Shown here piece after piece: positions 7,729 through 16,070 of a stretch of DNA of 18,338 bases (position 1 is the stretch's first letter; each line of letters starts with the position of its first letter). The position numbers were made by a program, and so were the translations under genes. The stretch comes from an uncultured Clostridia bacterium. Lineage in GTDB: Bacteria > Bacillota > Clostridia > TANB77 > CAG-508. The stretch spans positions 1 through 18,338 of the forward strand of contig CANRML010000012.1 in NCBI GenBank assembly GCA_947631725.1. The letters run 5' to 3'. The notes beneath the pieces are model-generated. The model made no database searches, was not told where the DNA came from, and saw only the letters and a list, made by a program, of their open reading frames with translations.

Positions 7729-8079
7729 ATGAAAAAAACAAAAATGTTGAAAAAGAATTATGAATTTCGAGCAGTTTTAACAAAAGGAAAATGTTTTTCT
7801 GGAAAAAATATTATAGCTTTTATCCAGAAAAACAAACAAGCAACTCAAAACTTTCTAGGAATAGCAATTAGTTCAAAAACCTGTAATGCCGTAAGGAGAA
7901 ATCATATAAAAAGATTAGTTAAAGAAAGTTATTACCATTATGAAGAACAAATTTCTACAGGAAATAATATTGTTTTTTTATGGAATAAAAAAACAAATCC
8001 AAATGAAGTAGCATATAAATCCATAAAAGAAGATATTAAAAAAATTTTTCAACAAGCAAAAATATTTATAAATACATAG
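7729..8079 (+). CDS. rnpA: Ribonuclease P protein component
   Basis: RnpA is the small basic protein that partners the RNase P RNA to cut 5' leaders from pre-tRNAs. The 116-residue length is normal. The N-terminal MLKKNYEFRAVLTKGK and the basic RNR helix, here NAVRRNHIKRLVKES (about 55-69), are recognisable, though that helix departs somewhat from the usual RNRIKR form. AAGGGG lies at 7713-7718. The first ATG after it (7724) makes only Met-Lys before a TGA, and that TGA overlaps the rnpA ATG at 7729. The rnpA ATG is thus 10 bases from the ribosome binding site. The RNase P RNA gene is not in this window. Confidence 0.93.
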   Translation: MKKTKMLKKNYEFRAVLTKGKCFSGKNIIAFIQKNKQATQNFLGIAISSKTCNAVRRNHIKRLVKESYYHYEEQISTGNNIVFLWNKKTNPNEVAYKSIKEDIKKIFQQAKIFINT

Positions 8080-8091
8080 AAAAGAGAAAAA

Positions 8092-8310
8092 ATGAAAAAA
8101 ATTCTTATATATGTTATAAATTGGTATCAAAAACATGTATCAATATGGCTTACAAGTAAGCAGATACACTGTAAATATTACCCAACATGCTCAGAATATA
8201 CAAAACAAGCAATTGATAAATATGGAGCAATAAAAGGATCTTTTCTAGGAATAAAAAGGATTTTACGTTGTAATCCATTTTCAAAAGGCGGGTATGACCC
8301 ATTAAAATAA
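8092..8310 (+). CDS. yidD: Membrane protein insertion efficiency factor YidD
   Basis: This 72-residue protein has the family pattern: an N-terminal amphipathic stretch (KILIYVINWYQKHVS), then CKYYPTCSEYTKQAI (27-41) with the conserved cysteines, and the C-terminal RCNPFSKGGYDP (60-71). YidD sits at the inner face of the membrane and aids Sec/YidC-dependent insertion. It lies 12 bases after rnpA and 15 before yidC, as in most bacteria. Its ribosome binding site (AAGAGA) is weak, so translation may depend on rnpA. Confidence 0.95.
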   Translation: MKKILIYVINWYQKHVSIWLTSKQIHCKYYPTCSEYTKQAIDKYGAIKGSFLGIKRILRCNPFSKGGYDPLK

Positions 8311-8325
8311 TATGGAGGAAACAAA

Positions 8326-9204
8326 ATGTTTCAATTTTTCGCAAATATATTTGGATATCTTTTAAATTTTATATATCAATTTGTTAATAATTATGGATTA
8401 GCAATGATTTTATTTACATTAGTTATAAAAATCGTGATGCTTCCATTTTCTATAAAGCAACAAAAAGCAATGAAGAAAAATGTCAAAGTGCAAGAAAAAA
8501 TGAAAATTTTGCAATTCAAATATAAAAACGACCAAGAAAAACTAAATCAGGAAATGATGAATTTATACAAAGAAGAAAAAATAAATCCTTTTAGTGGATG
8601 CTTAAGTTCAATTATACAATTCATTTTATTGATTTCAATTTTCTATATGGTAAGATGCCCTTTAACATATATGAAAAAAGTAGATAGCAATGCACTAAAT
8701 AATAATATAGAGCAATTAAAACAAGCAGAAAAAATAACAGGAGCAGCATACCCTGAAATAGATATAATAAGAGAAATAGATTACTTAAAAGAGCAAAATC
8801 CAGAAAATCAAGAACTTCAACAATATGAAATAAATATGAATTTCTTAGGACTAGACTTAAGTAAAATTCCTCAACAAAACTTAAGTGATTGGACAGTTTA
8901 TATAATCCCAGTATTATACATATTATCAACATTTGTATCTATGAAATTAGTAACAATGATGCAAAGTACAAATAATACAAAAAAAGACAAAACTGAAGAA
9001 GATAAAAAAGAAGGAAAAGAAGAAGAGGAAATTGATCCAATGGCGCAAACAAATAAAATGATGTCTTGGATGATGCCAATAATGTCTGTTTCTATATCAT
9101 TAGTTGCACCATTAGGATTAGCATTATATTGGCTAGTAAATAATCTTGCAATGATTGCAGAAAGATTAGTATTAAATAGATTGCTAAAAGAAAAAGAAGA
9201 ATAG
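8326..9204 (+). CDS. yidC: Membrane protein insertase YidC/SpoIIIJ
   Basis: YidC (Oxa1 family) inserts and folds membrane proteins, alone or with SecYEG. The 292-residue length and lack of a large periplasmic domain fit a Gram-positive YidC. Membrane segments are visible at about 20-43, 90-110, 186-206 and 240-275. A basic cytoplasmic hairpin (IKQQKAMKK and beyond, 43-75) follows the first segment. The charged groove residue, usually Arg, is Lys35 in TLVIKIVMLP, a conservative change that I believe recurs in Clostridia. A highly charged loop rich in Lys and Glu spans about 209-230. I see no lipoprotein cysteine near the start, unlike B. subtilis SpoIIIJ. GGAGG lies 7 bases before the ATG. Confidence 0.95.
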   Translation: MFQFFANIFGYLLNFIYQFVNNYGLAMILFTLVIKIVMLPFSIKQQKAMKKNVKVQEKMKILQFKYKNDQEKLNQEMMNLYKEEKINPFSGCLSSIIQFILLISIFYMVRCPLTYMKKVDSNALNNNIEQLKQAEKITGAAYPEIDIIREIDYLKEQNPENQELQQYEINMNFLGLDLSKIPQQNLSDWTVYIIPVLYILSTFVSMKLVTMMQSTNNTKKDKTEEDKKEGKEEEEIDPMAQTNKMMSWMMPIMSVSISLVAPLGLALYWLVNNLAMIAERLVLNRLLKEKEE

Positions 9205-9216
9205 GGGGAAAACCAA

Positions 9217-9906
9217 ATGACAGTTGTAGCAGAGGGAAAGACTACTAATGAAGCTATAGAAAATGGATTAAAACAGTTAAAAGTACCTAGAGATTGTGTA
9301 GATATAAAAGTATTAGAAAGTGATGATAAAAGAAGCTTTTTTAGTATTTTAGCACCAAGAGTAGTAAAAGTAGAATTAACATTAAAAGAAAACATAGCAA
9401 AAAAAGAAGAAAAAATGCCAAAAAAAGAAATTATTATCTCACCAGAAAATCAGCAAAAAGCTAAGGAAAATGTAGAAAAATTTTTAGAAGATTTTATCAA
9501 ACATCTTCCAGAAGGTACAAAATATGAAGTTGAAGTAGATGAAAGTGGACTAAAAGTAAAAATAAACAATGATAAATTAGGATATTTAATAGGACATAGA
9601 GGAGAAACATTATATGCATTACAAATGCTTTTAACATCAATAGCTACAAAAGGAATAGAACAAAAAATAAGAGTTTTTCTAGATATAGAAGGATATAAGC
9701 AAAAAAGAGAAAAGACATTAGAAGAATTAGCAGAAAAAGTCGCAAAAACAGTTATAAAAACAAGAAAATCAGTTACACTAGAGCCAATGCAACCATATGA
9801 AAGAAAAATAATTCATAGTAAATTACAAAATCATCCAAAAGTAGAAACTGTAAGCATTGGAGAAGAACCACATCGTAGAGTTGTTATATCATTAAAAAGA
9901 AAATAA
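9217..9906 (+). CDS. khpB: RNA-binding protein KhpB (Jag)
   Basis: KhpB/Jag is a cytoplasmic RNA-binding protein of Gram-positive bacteria that works with KhpA and affects cell elongation. The 229 residues show the Jag-N domain (1-55, VVAEGKTTNEAIENGL and the SFFSILAPR block), a Lys/Glu-rich linker (56-80), a KH domain (about 83-155) with the GxxG loop GHRG (126-129), and an R3H domain (165-229) with EPMQPYERKIIHSKLQ, where Arg196 and His200 form the R-x3-H pair. It starts 12 bases after yidC with GGGGG in front and is the last gene before a terminator. Confidence 0.94.
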   Translation: MTVVAEGKTTNEAIENGLKQLKVPRDCVDIKVLESDDKRSFFSILAPRVVKVELTLKENIAKKEEKMPKKEIIISPENQQKAKENVEKFLEDFIKHLPEGTKYEVEVDESGLKVKINNDKLGYLIGHRGETLYALQMLLTSIATKGIEQKIRVFLDIEGYKQKREKTLEELAEKVAKTVIKTRKSVTLEPMQPYERKIIHSKLQNHPKVETVSIGEEPHRRVVISLKRK

Positions 9907-9916
9907 AAATAAAATC

Positions 9917-9970
9917 AGAGGTCAAAGGTCGGATTTTACAATAAGTAATATCTATCTTTGCCTCTTTTTT
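9917..9970 (+). terminator. Terminator or attenuator between khpB and mnmE
   Basis: AGAGG-T-CAAAG (9917-9927) pairs with CTTTGCCTCT (9956-9965), 10 pairs with one bulged T, and is followed by TTTTT. The loop is unusually long, about 28 bases. A second perfect helix, TAAAATC (9910-9916) with GATTTTA (9932-9938), encloses the upstream arm in its loop and may compete with the terminator. A regulated switch is therefore possible but unproven. Confidence 0.6.
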
Positions 9971-9992
9971 AGTAAAAAATAGGAGGAAAACA

Positions 9993-11358
9993 ATGAACAC
10001 AATTGCATCAATATCTACGGCACCACGGAATTGGTGGAATAGGGATAGTCAGGATGAGTGGAAAAGATACATTTAAAGTATTAGAAAAAATATTCAAGCC
10101 AAAAAATAAAACAAACCAAATACAAGGTTATACAATAAAATATGGACACATAGTAGAAAATGAACAAATTATAGATGAAGTGCTAGTTTCAAACTTTAAA
10201 GCACCTAAAAGTTATACAACAGAAGACATGTGTGAAATTCAAACACATGGCGGACAATTTATCGTAAAAAAAATCTTAGAATTATGCTTAAAAAATGGAG
10301 CAGAACTAGCTGAACCAGGTGAATTTACCAAAAGAGCATTTCTAAATGGAAGAATAGATTTATTACAAGCAGAATCTGTTATAGATATTATTCAAGCAAA
10401 AACAGATAAGGAATTAAAAACAGGAATACAAACACTAGAAGGTAGGCTTTCAAAAAAAATACATGAAATAAAACAAAAAATTATGGATGTAATGATAAAT
10501 ATAGAAGTAGATATAGACTATCCAGAATATGATTTAGAAGAAGTAACAAATCAAGAAATAAAAGACATGCTAAAAATAGTTTATTCAGATTTAAATCAAC
10601 TAGAAAAAAGCTTTGATGAGGGAAAACTATTAAAAGAAGGGATAAAAACAGCAATTATAGGAAGACCAAATGCAGGAAAATCTTCTTTACTAAATGCTAT
10701 ATTACAAGAAGACCGAGCAATTGTTACGGAAATAGCAGGAACAACAAGAGACACCATTGAAGAATTTGTTACAGTAGAAGGAATACCATTACAGTTAATA
10801 GACACAGCAGGAATTAGAGAAGCTAAAGATGAAGTAGAAAGAATAGGGATTGAAAAATCAAAAAAAATGGCACAAGAAGCAGATTTAATAATTGCTATTT
10901 TTGATAGTAGTAAAGAATTAACAAATGAAGATAAAGAAATATTAGAACTAATAAAAGGAAAAACAGCAATTATTATATTAAATAAAACAGATTTAGAGCA
11001 AAAAATTACAGCTACTACTAAGGAAATCTCTAATTCATCAGAATATATAATAAATATGTCTATATTAGAAGAAAAAGGATTACAAGAACTATATAATACA
11101 ATAAAAACATTATTTTCTTTTGAAAAAATAAATGTAGATAATAATTTAACAATAACAAATGTAAGACATAAAAACTTTATTCATAAAGCATTGGAAGGTT
11201 GTAAAAAAGCTGAAGAAGCCATAGAAAACAAAATGCCATTAGATATAACTGCTATTTATTTAAGAGAAATATTAGAAAATTTAGGCAATATCACAGGAGA
11301 AAGTGTAACAGATGATATACTAGATAAAATATTTTCAAAGTTTTGTTTAGGAAAATAG
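9993..11358 (+). CDS. mnmE: tRNA modification GTPase MnmE, with a one-base frameshift near the start
   Basis: MnmE with MnmG installs the (carboxymethyl)aminomethyl group on wobble U34 of certain tRNAs, using GTP and methylene-tetrahydrofolate. The natural start is the ATG at 9993 (AGGAGG 6 bases upstream), giving MNTIASISTAP, but at 10026 one extra C breaks the frame. Unshifted translation would stop at 10074 after 27 residues. Removing that C gives ...STAPGIGGIGIVRMSG, the canonical N-terminus, and a 454-residue protein, the normal length. All else is intact: G1 GRPNAGKS (223-230), G2 TTRD, G3 DTAG (270-273), G4 NKTD (330-333) and the catalytic C-terminal CLGK. The downstream frame alone could begin only at TTG 10003, with no ribosome binding site at proper distance. 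This may be a sequencing error, a recent mutation, or +1 frameshifting at CCA-CGG. It is probably functional if the base is an error. Confidence 0.92.
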
Positions 11359-11705
11359 TTATAACGCACGAGAATTTAAAATAAGAGGGAAACACACAGC
11401 GGATATATAACTTTATAAAACTAATACAAAAATAAAAATATGGCGATTTTCAAAAAAGAAATAAAAAATAAAAGAAAAAGTAAAAATAGAAACAAGAAAC
11501 ATAATCACTAAACAAAAAATAAAGAAAAAATTATAAAAAACCACAACAAAAAAACAACAACAAAAAGCAAAATAGAAAAGAACATGGAAAATCAATAAAC
11601 ATAAAACATATTGAACCTATATGTAAAAGAAAACATAAAAAGAAACAAAACTTAAATTCTTGTTTCATATGGAAAAACAAAAAATAAAAAGAAAGGAAAA
11701 AACAA
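11359..11705 (+). other. Long A-rich intergenic leader of mnmG, no gene seen
   Basis: These 347 bases separate mnmE from mnmG, which are usually close. The plus strand is dominated by A, above all from 11420 to 11600. Frames here encode only low-complexity peptides (a Lys-rich 23-mer from 11440 with no ribosome binding site; a Phe-rich minus-strand frame), which I reject as genes. Two short hairpins are visible: 11606-11611 with 11619-11624, and 11642-11648 with 11660-11666. Neither has a U tract on the plus strand. The 11364-11412 part is richer in G and C than the rest. I see no clear promoter. Confidence 0.5.
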
Positions 11706-13580
11706 ATGGAATATCAAGCAGGAGATTATGATGTCGCAGTTGTCGGAGCTGGACATGCAGGATGTGAAGCAGCATTAGCAGCAGCAAGATTAGGGATGAA
11801 AACATTAATATTTTCAATTAGTTTAGAAAACATTGCTAATATGCCATGTAATCCACATATAGGAGGAAGTTCAAAAGGACACTTAGTGAGAGAAATTGAT
11901 GCACTAGGTGGAGAAATGGGGAAGAATATAGACAAAAGTATGATACAAGTCAAAATGCTAAATACTTCAAAAGGTCCAGCAGTACATTCTTTAAGAGCTC
12001 AAGCAGACAGAAAAAAATATCAAATGGAAATGAAGCACACATTGGAGCTACAAGAAAACCTAGAAGTTAAACAAGGAGAAATTGTAGATATAATTGTGGA
12101 TAACGGAACAGTAAAAGCAATAAAAACTAATGTGGGAGCAATTTATAATGTAAAAGCAATAATATTAGCAACAGGTACATATTTAAAAGGAAAAATATTT
12201 ATAGGAGAATTTTCACAAGAAAGTGGCCCAGATGGAGTTGCAGCAGCTAATAAACTTTCTGATTGCTTAAAAAAATTAGGAATAAATTTAGTACGTTTTA
12301 AAACAGGAACACCAGCAAGAATAAATCGTAGAAGCATAGATTTTTCTAAAATGGAAGTACAAAAAGGAGACAAAGATATTCAAGCTTTTTCATTTGATGA
12401 CAATGTGAAACCATTTGAACAAGTTGACTGTTATTTAACATACACTAATGAAAAAACTCACGACATAATTCGACAAAATTTACATCGTTCACCACTATAT
12501 GCAGGAAAAATAGAAGGAACAGGGCCAAGATATTGTCCTTCAATAGAAGATAAGGTAGTTAGATTTAGTGACAAACCAAGACATCAGGCATTTGTAGAAC
12601 CAGTAGGATTAGATACTGAAGAAATGTATATACAAGGGATGAGTTCTTCTTTGCCAGAAGATGTTCAAATCGCTTTATACCACACAATTCCAGGACTAGA
12701 AAAAGCAGAATTTACAAGGCCGGCATATGCAATAGAATATGACTGTATAAATCCGTCAGAACTAAAACTCTCTTTAGAGTATAAAGGAATACACGGATTA
12801 TTTATGGCAGGACAGATAAATGGAACATCTGGATATGAAGAAGCAGCATGTCAAGGATTAATAGCAGGAATAAATGCGACTAGACAAATTAAAGGGCAAG
12901 ATCCAATAATCTTAGATAGAACACAAAGCTATATAGGGGTGTTAATTGATGATATTGTAACAAAAGGAACTAATGAACCATATAGGATGATGACCTCGAG
13001 AGCTGAATACAGACTTCTTTTAAGACAAGATAATGCAGACTTGCGTCTAACAAAAATAGGATATGATATTGGACTAGTTTCACAAGAAAGATATGATAGA
13101 TTTTTGCAAAAAAAGCAAAACATTGAAGCGGAAATTAAAAGATTAAAAGAAACTACAGTAAAACCAACAGAGGAAGTTAATCAATTTTTAATACAAAAAG
13201 GAACAAATTCACTTCAAACAGGAACCAAAATGTCAGAATTGTTAAAAAGAACAGAAATTACATATGAAGACTTAAAAGAAATAGACAACGAACAACCTAA
13301 TTTAAGCAGACAAGAAGCAGAAGAAGTAGAAATACAAATAAAATATGAAGGATATATAAAATTACAAGAAGAACAAGTAAAAAAATTTAAAAAATTAGAA
13401 GAAAAAATATTACCAGAAGACATAGACTATAAAGAGATAAAAGGAATTAGAATAGAAGCAAGGCAAAAACTAGAAAAAATGCGCCCACACTCAATAGGAC
13501 AAGCATCAAGAATTTCAGGAGTATCACCAGCTGACATATCTGTATTACTTATTTATCTTCAAACAAGAAAGGAAAAGTAG
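11706..13580 (+). CDS. mnmG: tRNA uridine-5-carboxymethylaminomethyl modification enzyme MnmG (GidA)
   Basis: MnmG is the FAD- and NADH-using partner of MnmE in modification of tRNA wobble U34. The 624-residue length is normal. The FAD-binding GAGHAGCEAA (14-23) follows the DYDVAVV strand. The family blocks NMPCNPHIGGSSKGHLVREIDALGG, GTGPRYCPSIEDKVVRF, AIEYDCINP and EPYRMMTSRAEYRLLLRQDNAD are all present, and the C-terminal tRNA-binding region ends RISGVSPADISVLLIYL. AAGGA lies about 9 bases before the ATG. The gene follows a long A-rich leader and is followed after 3 bases by rsmG, so the two are co-transcribed. Confidence 0.97.
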   Translation: MEYQAGDYDVAVVGAGHAGCEAALAAARLGMKTLIFSISLENIANMPCNPHIGGSSKGHLVREIDALGGEMGKNIDKSMIQVKMLNTSKGPAVHSLRAQADRKKYQMEMKHTLELQENLEVKQGEIVDIIVDNGTVKAIKTNVGAIYNVKAIILATGTYLKGKIFIGEFSQESGPDGVAAANKLSDCLKKLGINLVRFKTGTPARINRRSIDFSKMEVQKGDKDIQAFSFDDNVKPFEQVDCYLTYTNEKTHDIIRQNLHRSPLYAGKIEGTGPRYCPSIEDKVVRFSDKPRHQAFVEPVGLDTEEMYIQGMSSSLPEDVQIALYHTIPGLEKAEFTRPAYAIEYDCINPSELKLSLEYKGIHGLFMAGQINGTSGYEEAACQGLIAGINATRQIKGQDPIILDRTQSYIGVLIDDIVTKGTNEPYRMMTSRAEYRLLLRQDNADLRLTKIGYDIGLVSQERYDRFLQKKQNIEAEIKRLKETTVKPTEEVNQFLIQKGTNSLQTGTKMSELLKRTEITYEDLKEIDNEQPNLSRQEAEEVEIQIKYEGYIKLQEEQVKKFKKLEEKILPEDIDYKEIKGIRIEARQKLEKMRPHSIGQASRISGVSPADISVLLIYLQTRKEK

Positions 13581-13583
13581 TAT

Positions 13584-14306
13584 ATGGAATTTGAAGAATT
13601 TAGAAAAGATATTATAGATAAAGCAAAAAAAATCCAAGTAACACTACAAGAAGATCAAATAAAGCAATTATGGGAGTATATGCAATTATTATTAAATTGG
13701 AATAGTAAAATAAATTTAACAGCAATAACAGAACCAAGAGAGATAATATTAAAACATTTTATTGATTCTTTTACCATATCAAAATATATTGCACAAAAAA
13801 CATCTTTAATAGATGTTGGAACAGGAGCAGGATTTCCTGGAATTCCACTAAAAATTATAAGACCAGATATTGATATTGTTTTAGTAGATTCATTACAAAA
13901 AAGAATTAATTTTTTATGTGAAACAATCGAAAAATTAGAACTAGGAAATATTAAAGCAATACATGCGAGAATAGAGGAAATAGGAAAAGACAAGAAGTAT
14001 AGAGAGAAATTTGATTATGTTACATCTAGAGCAGTTGCAAACTTATCTGTGCTTGCAGAATATATGCTACCATTGTCAAAAAAATGTGGAAAAACCATAT
14101 GTATGAAAGGTAGCAATGTGGACGAAGAATTAAATGATGCTAAATGTGCAATAAATATTTTAGGAGGAAATGTAGAAAAAATAGAAAAATTTTTACTTCC
14201 AGATTCAGAAATAGGAAGAAATATAATAATAATTGATAAAATAGAAAACACACCAAATAAATATCCAAGGAAGGCAGGAACACCTTCAAAACAGCCAATT
14301 TCATAA
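13584..14306 (+). CDS. rsmG: 16S rRNA (guanine-527-N7)-methyltransferase RsmG
   Basis: RsmG (GidB) methylates N7 of G527 in 16S rRNA with S-adenosylmethionine; loss gives low-level streptomycin resistance in several species. The 240 residues include the N-terminal WNSKINLTAI (39-48), the SAM-binding loop LIDVGTGAGFPGIPLKI (75-91) and VTSRAVANLSVLAEY. It ends with a basic tail, PRKAGTPSKQPI, typical of the family. It starts 3 bases after mnmG; the ribosome binding site is poor (AAGGA about 10 bases away inside mnmG), which suggests coupling. A strong hairpin terminator follows. Confidence 0.96.
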   Translation: MEFEEFRKDIIDKAKKIQVTLQEDQIKQLWEYMQLLLNWNSKINLTAITEPREIILKHFIDSFTISKYIAQKTSLIDVGTGAGFPGIPLKIIRPDIDIVLVDSLQKRINFLCETIEKLELGNIKAIHARIEEIGKDKKYREKFDYVTSRAVANLSVLAEYMLPLSKKCGKTICMKGSNVDEELNDAKCAINILGGNVEKIEKFLLPDSEIGRNIIIIDKIENTPNKYPRKAGTPSKQPIS

Positions 14307-14322
14307 ATATACAAAAAATCTA

Positions 14323-14360
14323 AAAAATAGCAAAAATTCATTGACATTTTTGCTATTTTT
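14323..14360 (+). terminator. Terminator after rsmG, perfect 14-bp stem
   Basis: 14323-14336 pairs perfectly with 14347-14360 around a 10-base loop; the 3' arm ends in five T. The symmetric A-run and T-run arms mean it could work in both directions. Its loop holds the -35 box of the parA promoter. Confidence 0.85.
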
Positions 14361-14369
14361 ATATATTAT
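14341..14369 (+). promoter_or_regulatory. parAB promoter nested in the terminator
   Basis: A perfect TTGACA (14341-14346) in the hairpin loop, a 17-base spacer made of the terminator's 3' arm, and TATTAT (14364-14369). Transcription would begin near 14376, about 60 bases before parA. Confidence 0.7.
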
Positions 14370-14435
14370 ATAGCTAGCAAAAAAGAAGCAAACGAACGTA
14401 TAAGTAAATATTTACCAAAGATTGGAGGCATAAAA

Positions 14436-15209
14436 TTGGGAAAAGTAATATCAGTGGCAAATCAAAAAGGTGGAGTTGGAAAAACAACTACAACAATAAA
14501 TTTAAGCACAGTTTTAGCAAAAAAAGGAAAAAAAGTTTTATTAATAGATGCAGACCCTCAAGGAAATGCAACAAGTGGATTAGGAGCAGAAAAAGATGTA
14601 GAATATTCAACATATGATGTTTTAGTTGGAGAAACATCAATGAGAGATGTAATCGAAAAAACAATAATAAAAAACTTATTAATATGTCCATCAAATATTA
14701 ATTTAGCTGGAGCAGAAGTAGAATTAGTACCTATGATGTCAAGAGAACAAAGATTAAAAGAAAAAATAGAGGAAATAAAAGATATATTTGACTATATTTT
14801 AATTGATTGTCCACCATCACTAGGATTGATTACTTTAAATGCATTTACAGCATCAGATAGTGTATTGATACCAGTACAATGTGAGTATTATGCATTAGAA
14901 GGATTAGGACAACTAATAAACACAGTGAATTTAGTAAAAAAACATTTAAATAAACAATTGCAAATAGAAGGTGCGTTATTAACAATGTACGACATGAGGA
15001 CAAATTTATCTAATCAAGTTGTGAAGGAAGTAAAAAAATATTTTGAAAATAAAGTATATAAAACAGTAATTCCAAGAAATGTCAGATTAAGTGAAGCACC
15101 AAGTTATGGTATGCCAATAACTGAGTATGATCCACGTTCCAAGGGTGCAAAAAGTTATGAAAAATTTACAAAAGAATTTTTGAAAAAAAATGAAGAAGAG
15201 AAAGGGTAG
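14436..15209 (+). CDS. parA: Chromosome partitioning ATPase ParA (Soj)
   Basis: ParA/Soj is a deviant Walker ATPase that binds the nucleoid and, driven by ParB, moves origins apart; in Firmicutes Soj also controls DnaA. The 257 residues carry the deviant Walker A KGGVGKTT (11-18), LLIDADPQGNATSGLG (35-50) and Walker B YILIDCPPS (119-127). The C-terminal VIPRNVRLSEAPSYGMPI is a family hallmark. The start is a TTG with GGAGG 7 bases upstream, and it gives the standard MGKVISVANQKGG beginning, so a less common initiation codon is used. It has its own promoter at 14341-14369 and is followed directly by parB. Confidence 0.95.
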   Translation: MGKVISVANQKGGVGKTTTTINLSTVLAKKGKKVLLIDADPQGNATSGLGAEKDVEYSTYDVLVGETSMRDVIEKTIIKNLLICPSNINLAGAEVELVPMMSREQRLKEKIEEIKDIFDYILIDCPPSLGLITLNAFTASDSVLIPVQCEYYALEGLGQLINTVNLVKKHLNKQLQIEGALLTMYDMRTNLSNQVVKEVKKYFENKVYKTVIPRNVRLSEAPSYGMPITEYDPRSKGAKSYEKFTKEFLKKNEEEKG

Positions 15210-15218
15210 GTGGTAAAA

Positions 15219-16061
15219 ATGCCTAAAAAAACAGGATTAGGAAAGGGCTTAGATGCACTATTTGGACCAGTACCTGAAGAAGAACAAATGCAAGAAACAG
15301 ATATAATGAAGGAACTAAATATAACAGAAATAGAACCAAATAAAGAACAAGCAAGAAAGCATTTTAAACAAGAAGCCTTAGAAGAATTAGCAGAATCAAT
15401 AAAAGAATTTGGATTAATTCAACCAATAGTAGTAGCAAAAAAAGATGGATATTATTCAATAATAGCTGGAGAAAGAAGATGGAGAGCTTGCAAATTAGCA
15501 GGATTGGAGAAAATACCAGCAATTATTAGAGAAGATGATGAAAAGAAAAATACTAGAATTTCCTTGATAGAAAATTTACAAAGAGAAGATTTAACACCAT
15601 ATGAAAAAGCAATGGGGATAAAGAATTTAATGAAAGCATATGACTTAACACAAGAAGAAGTAGCTAAACAATTAGGAAAAAGTAGAAGTGCTATTACAAA
15701 TTCCCTTCGTATTTTAAATTTAGAGCCAAGGGTTTTAGAAATGGCAAAAGAGGGAAAACTATCAGAGGGACATTTTAGAGCATTACTAGCTATTCAAGAT
15801 CCAGAAAAACAATATCGCATGGCATTACAAATGCTAGAAAGAGGAGTAACAGTTAGACAAGCAGAAAAATCAGCGCAGAAAAAAGGAGAAACTAAAGAGC
15901 AAATGGAAAGGCAACATGTGCTATATAGAGATATTGAAAATACATTTCAAACCTTTTTTGGAACTAAAGTAAGACTAGATGCAGGAAAAAGAAGAGGAAA
16001 AATCATTATTGAATATACAAGTAATGATGACTTAGAAAGGATATTGGACTTAATGAAGTAG
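15219..16061 (+). CDS. parB: Chromosome partitioning protein ParB (Spo0J)
   Basis: ParB binds parS, slides as a CTP-dependent clamp and recruits ParA and condensin. From the ATG at 15219 the protein has 280 residues: the N-terminal ParA-stimulating GLGKGLDALFG (6-16), the CTP-binding GERRWR (84-89) and ENLQREDL (118-125), a helix-turn-helix (about 144-165, LTQEEVAKQLGKSRSAITN), GHFRALL, and a C-terminal dimer domain. An in-frame GTG at 15210, one base after the parA stop, would add three residues. GGTGG at 15209-15213 favours the ATG. No consensus parS site (GTTTCACGTGAAAC type) was found in the window, so the sites must lie elsewhere or diverge. Confidence 0.95.
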   Translation: MPKKTGLGKGLDALFGPVPEEEQMQETDIMKELNITEIEPNKEQARKHFKQEALEELAESIKEFGLIQPIVVAKKDGYYSIIAGERRWRACKLAGLEKIPAIIREDDEKKNTRISLIENLQREDLTPYEKAMGIKNLMKAYDLTQEEVAKQLGKSRSAITNSLRILNLEPRVLEMAKEGKLSEGHFRALLAIQDPEKQYRMALQMLERGVTVRQAEKSAQKKGETKEQMERQHVLYRDIENTFQTFFGTKVRLDAGKRRGKIIIEYTSNDDLERILDLMK

Positions 16062-16070
16062 GAGGTATTA

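Noticed and set aside
8621..9395. Long minus-strand frames across yidC and khpB.
   Set aside because: They are antisense shadows of well-identified plus-strand genes, with no start signals.
9911..9972. Possible preQ1 or tetrahydrofolate riboswitch before mnmE.
   Set aside because: The AGAGG start is suggestive, but the conserved aptamer sequences of either class are not present.
11440..11511. A 23-codon Lys-rich plus-strand frame beginning ATGGCGATTTTC.
   Set aside because: No ribosome binding site; composition simply follows the A-rich spacer.
11413..11595. A 60-codon minus-strand frame rich in Phe and Ile, hydrophobic like a membrane protein.
   Set aside because: It mirrors an A-rich plus strand, is of low complexity, and has no ribosome binding site or promoter.
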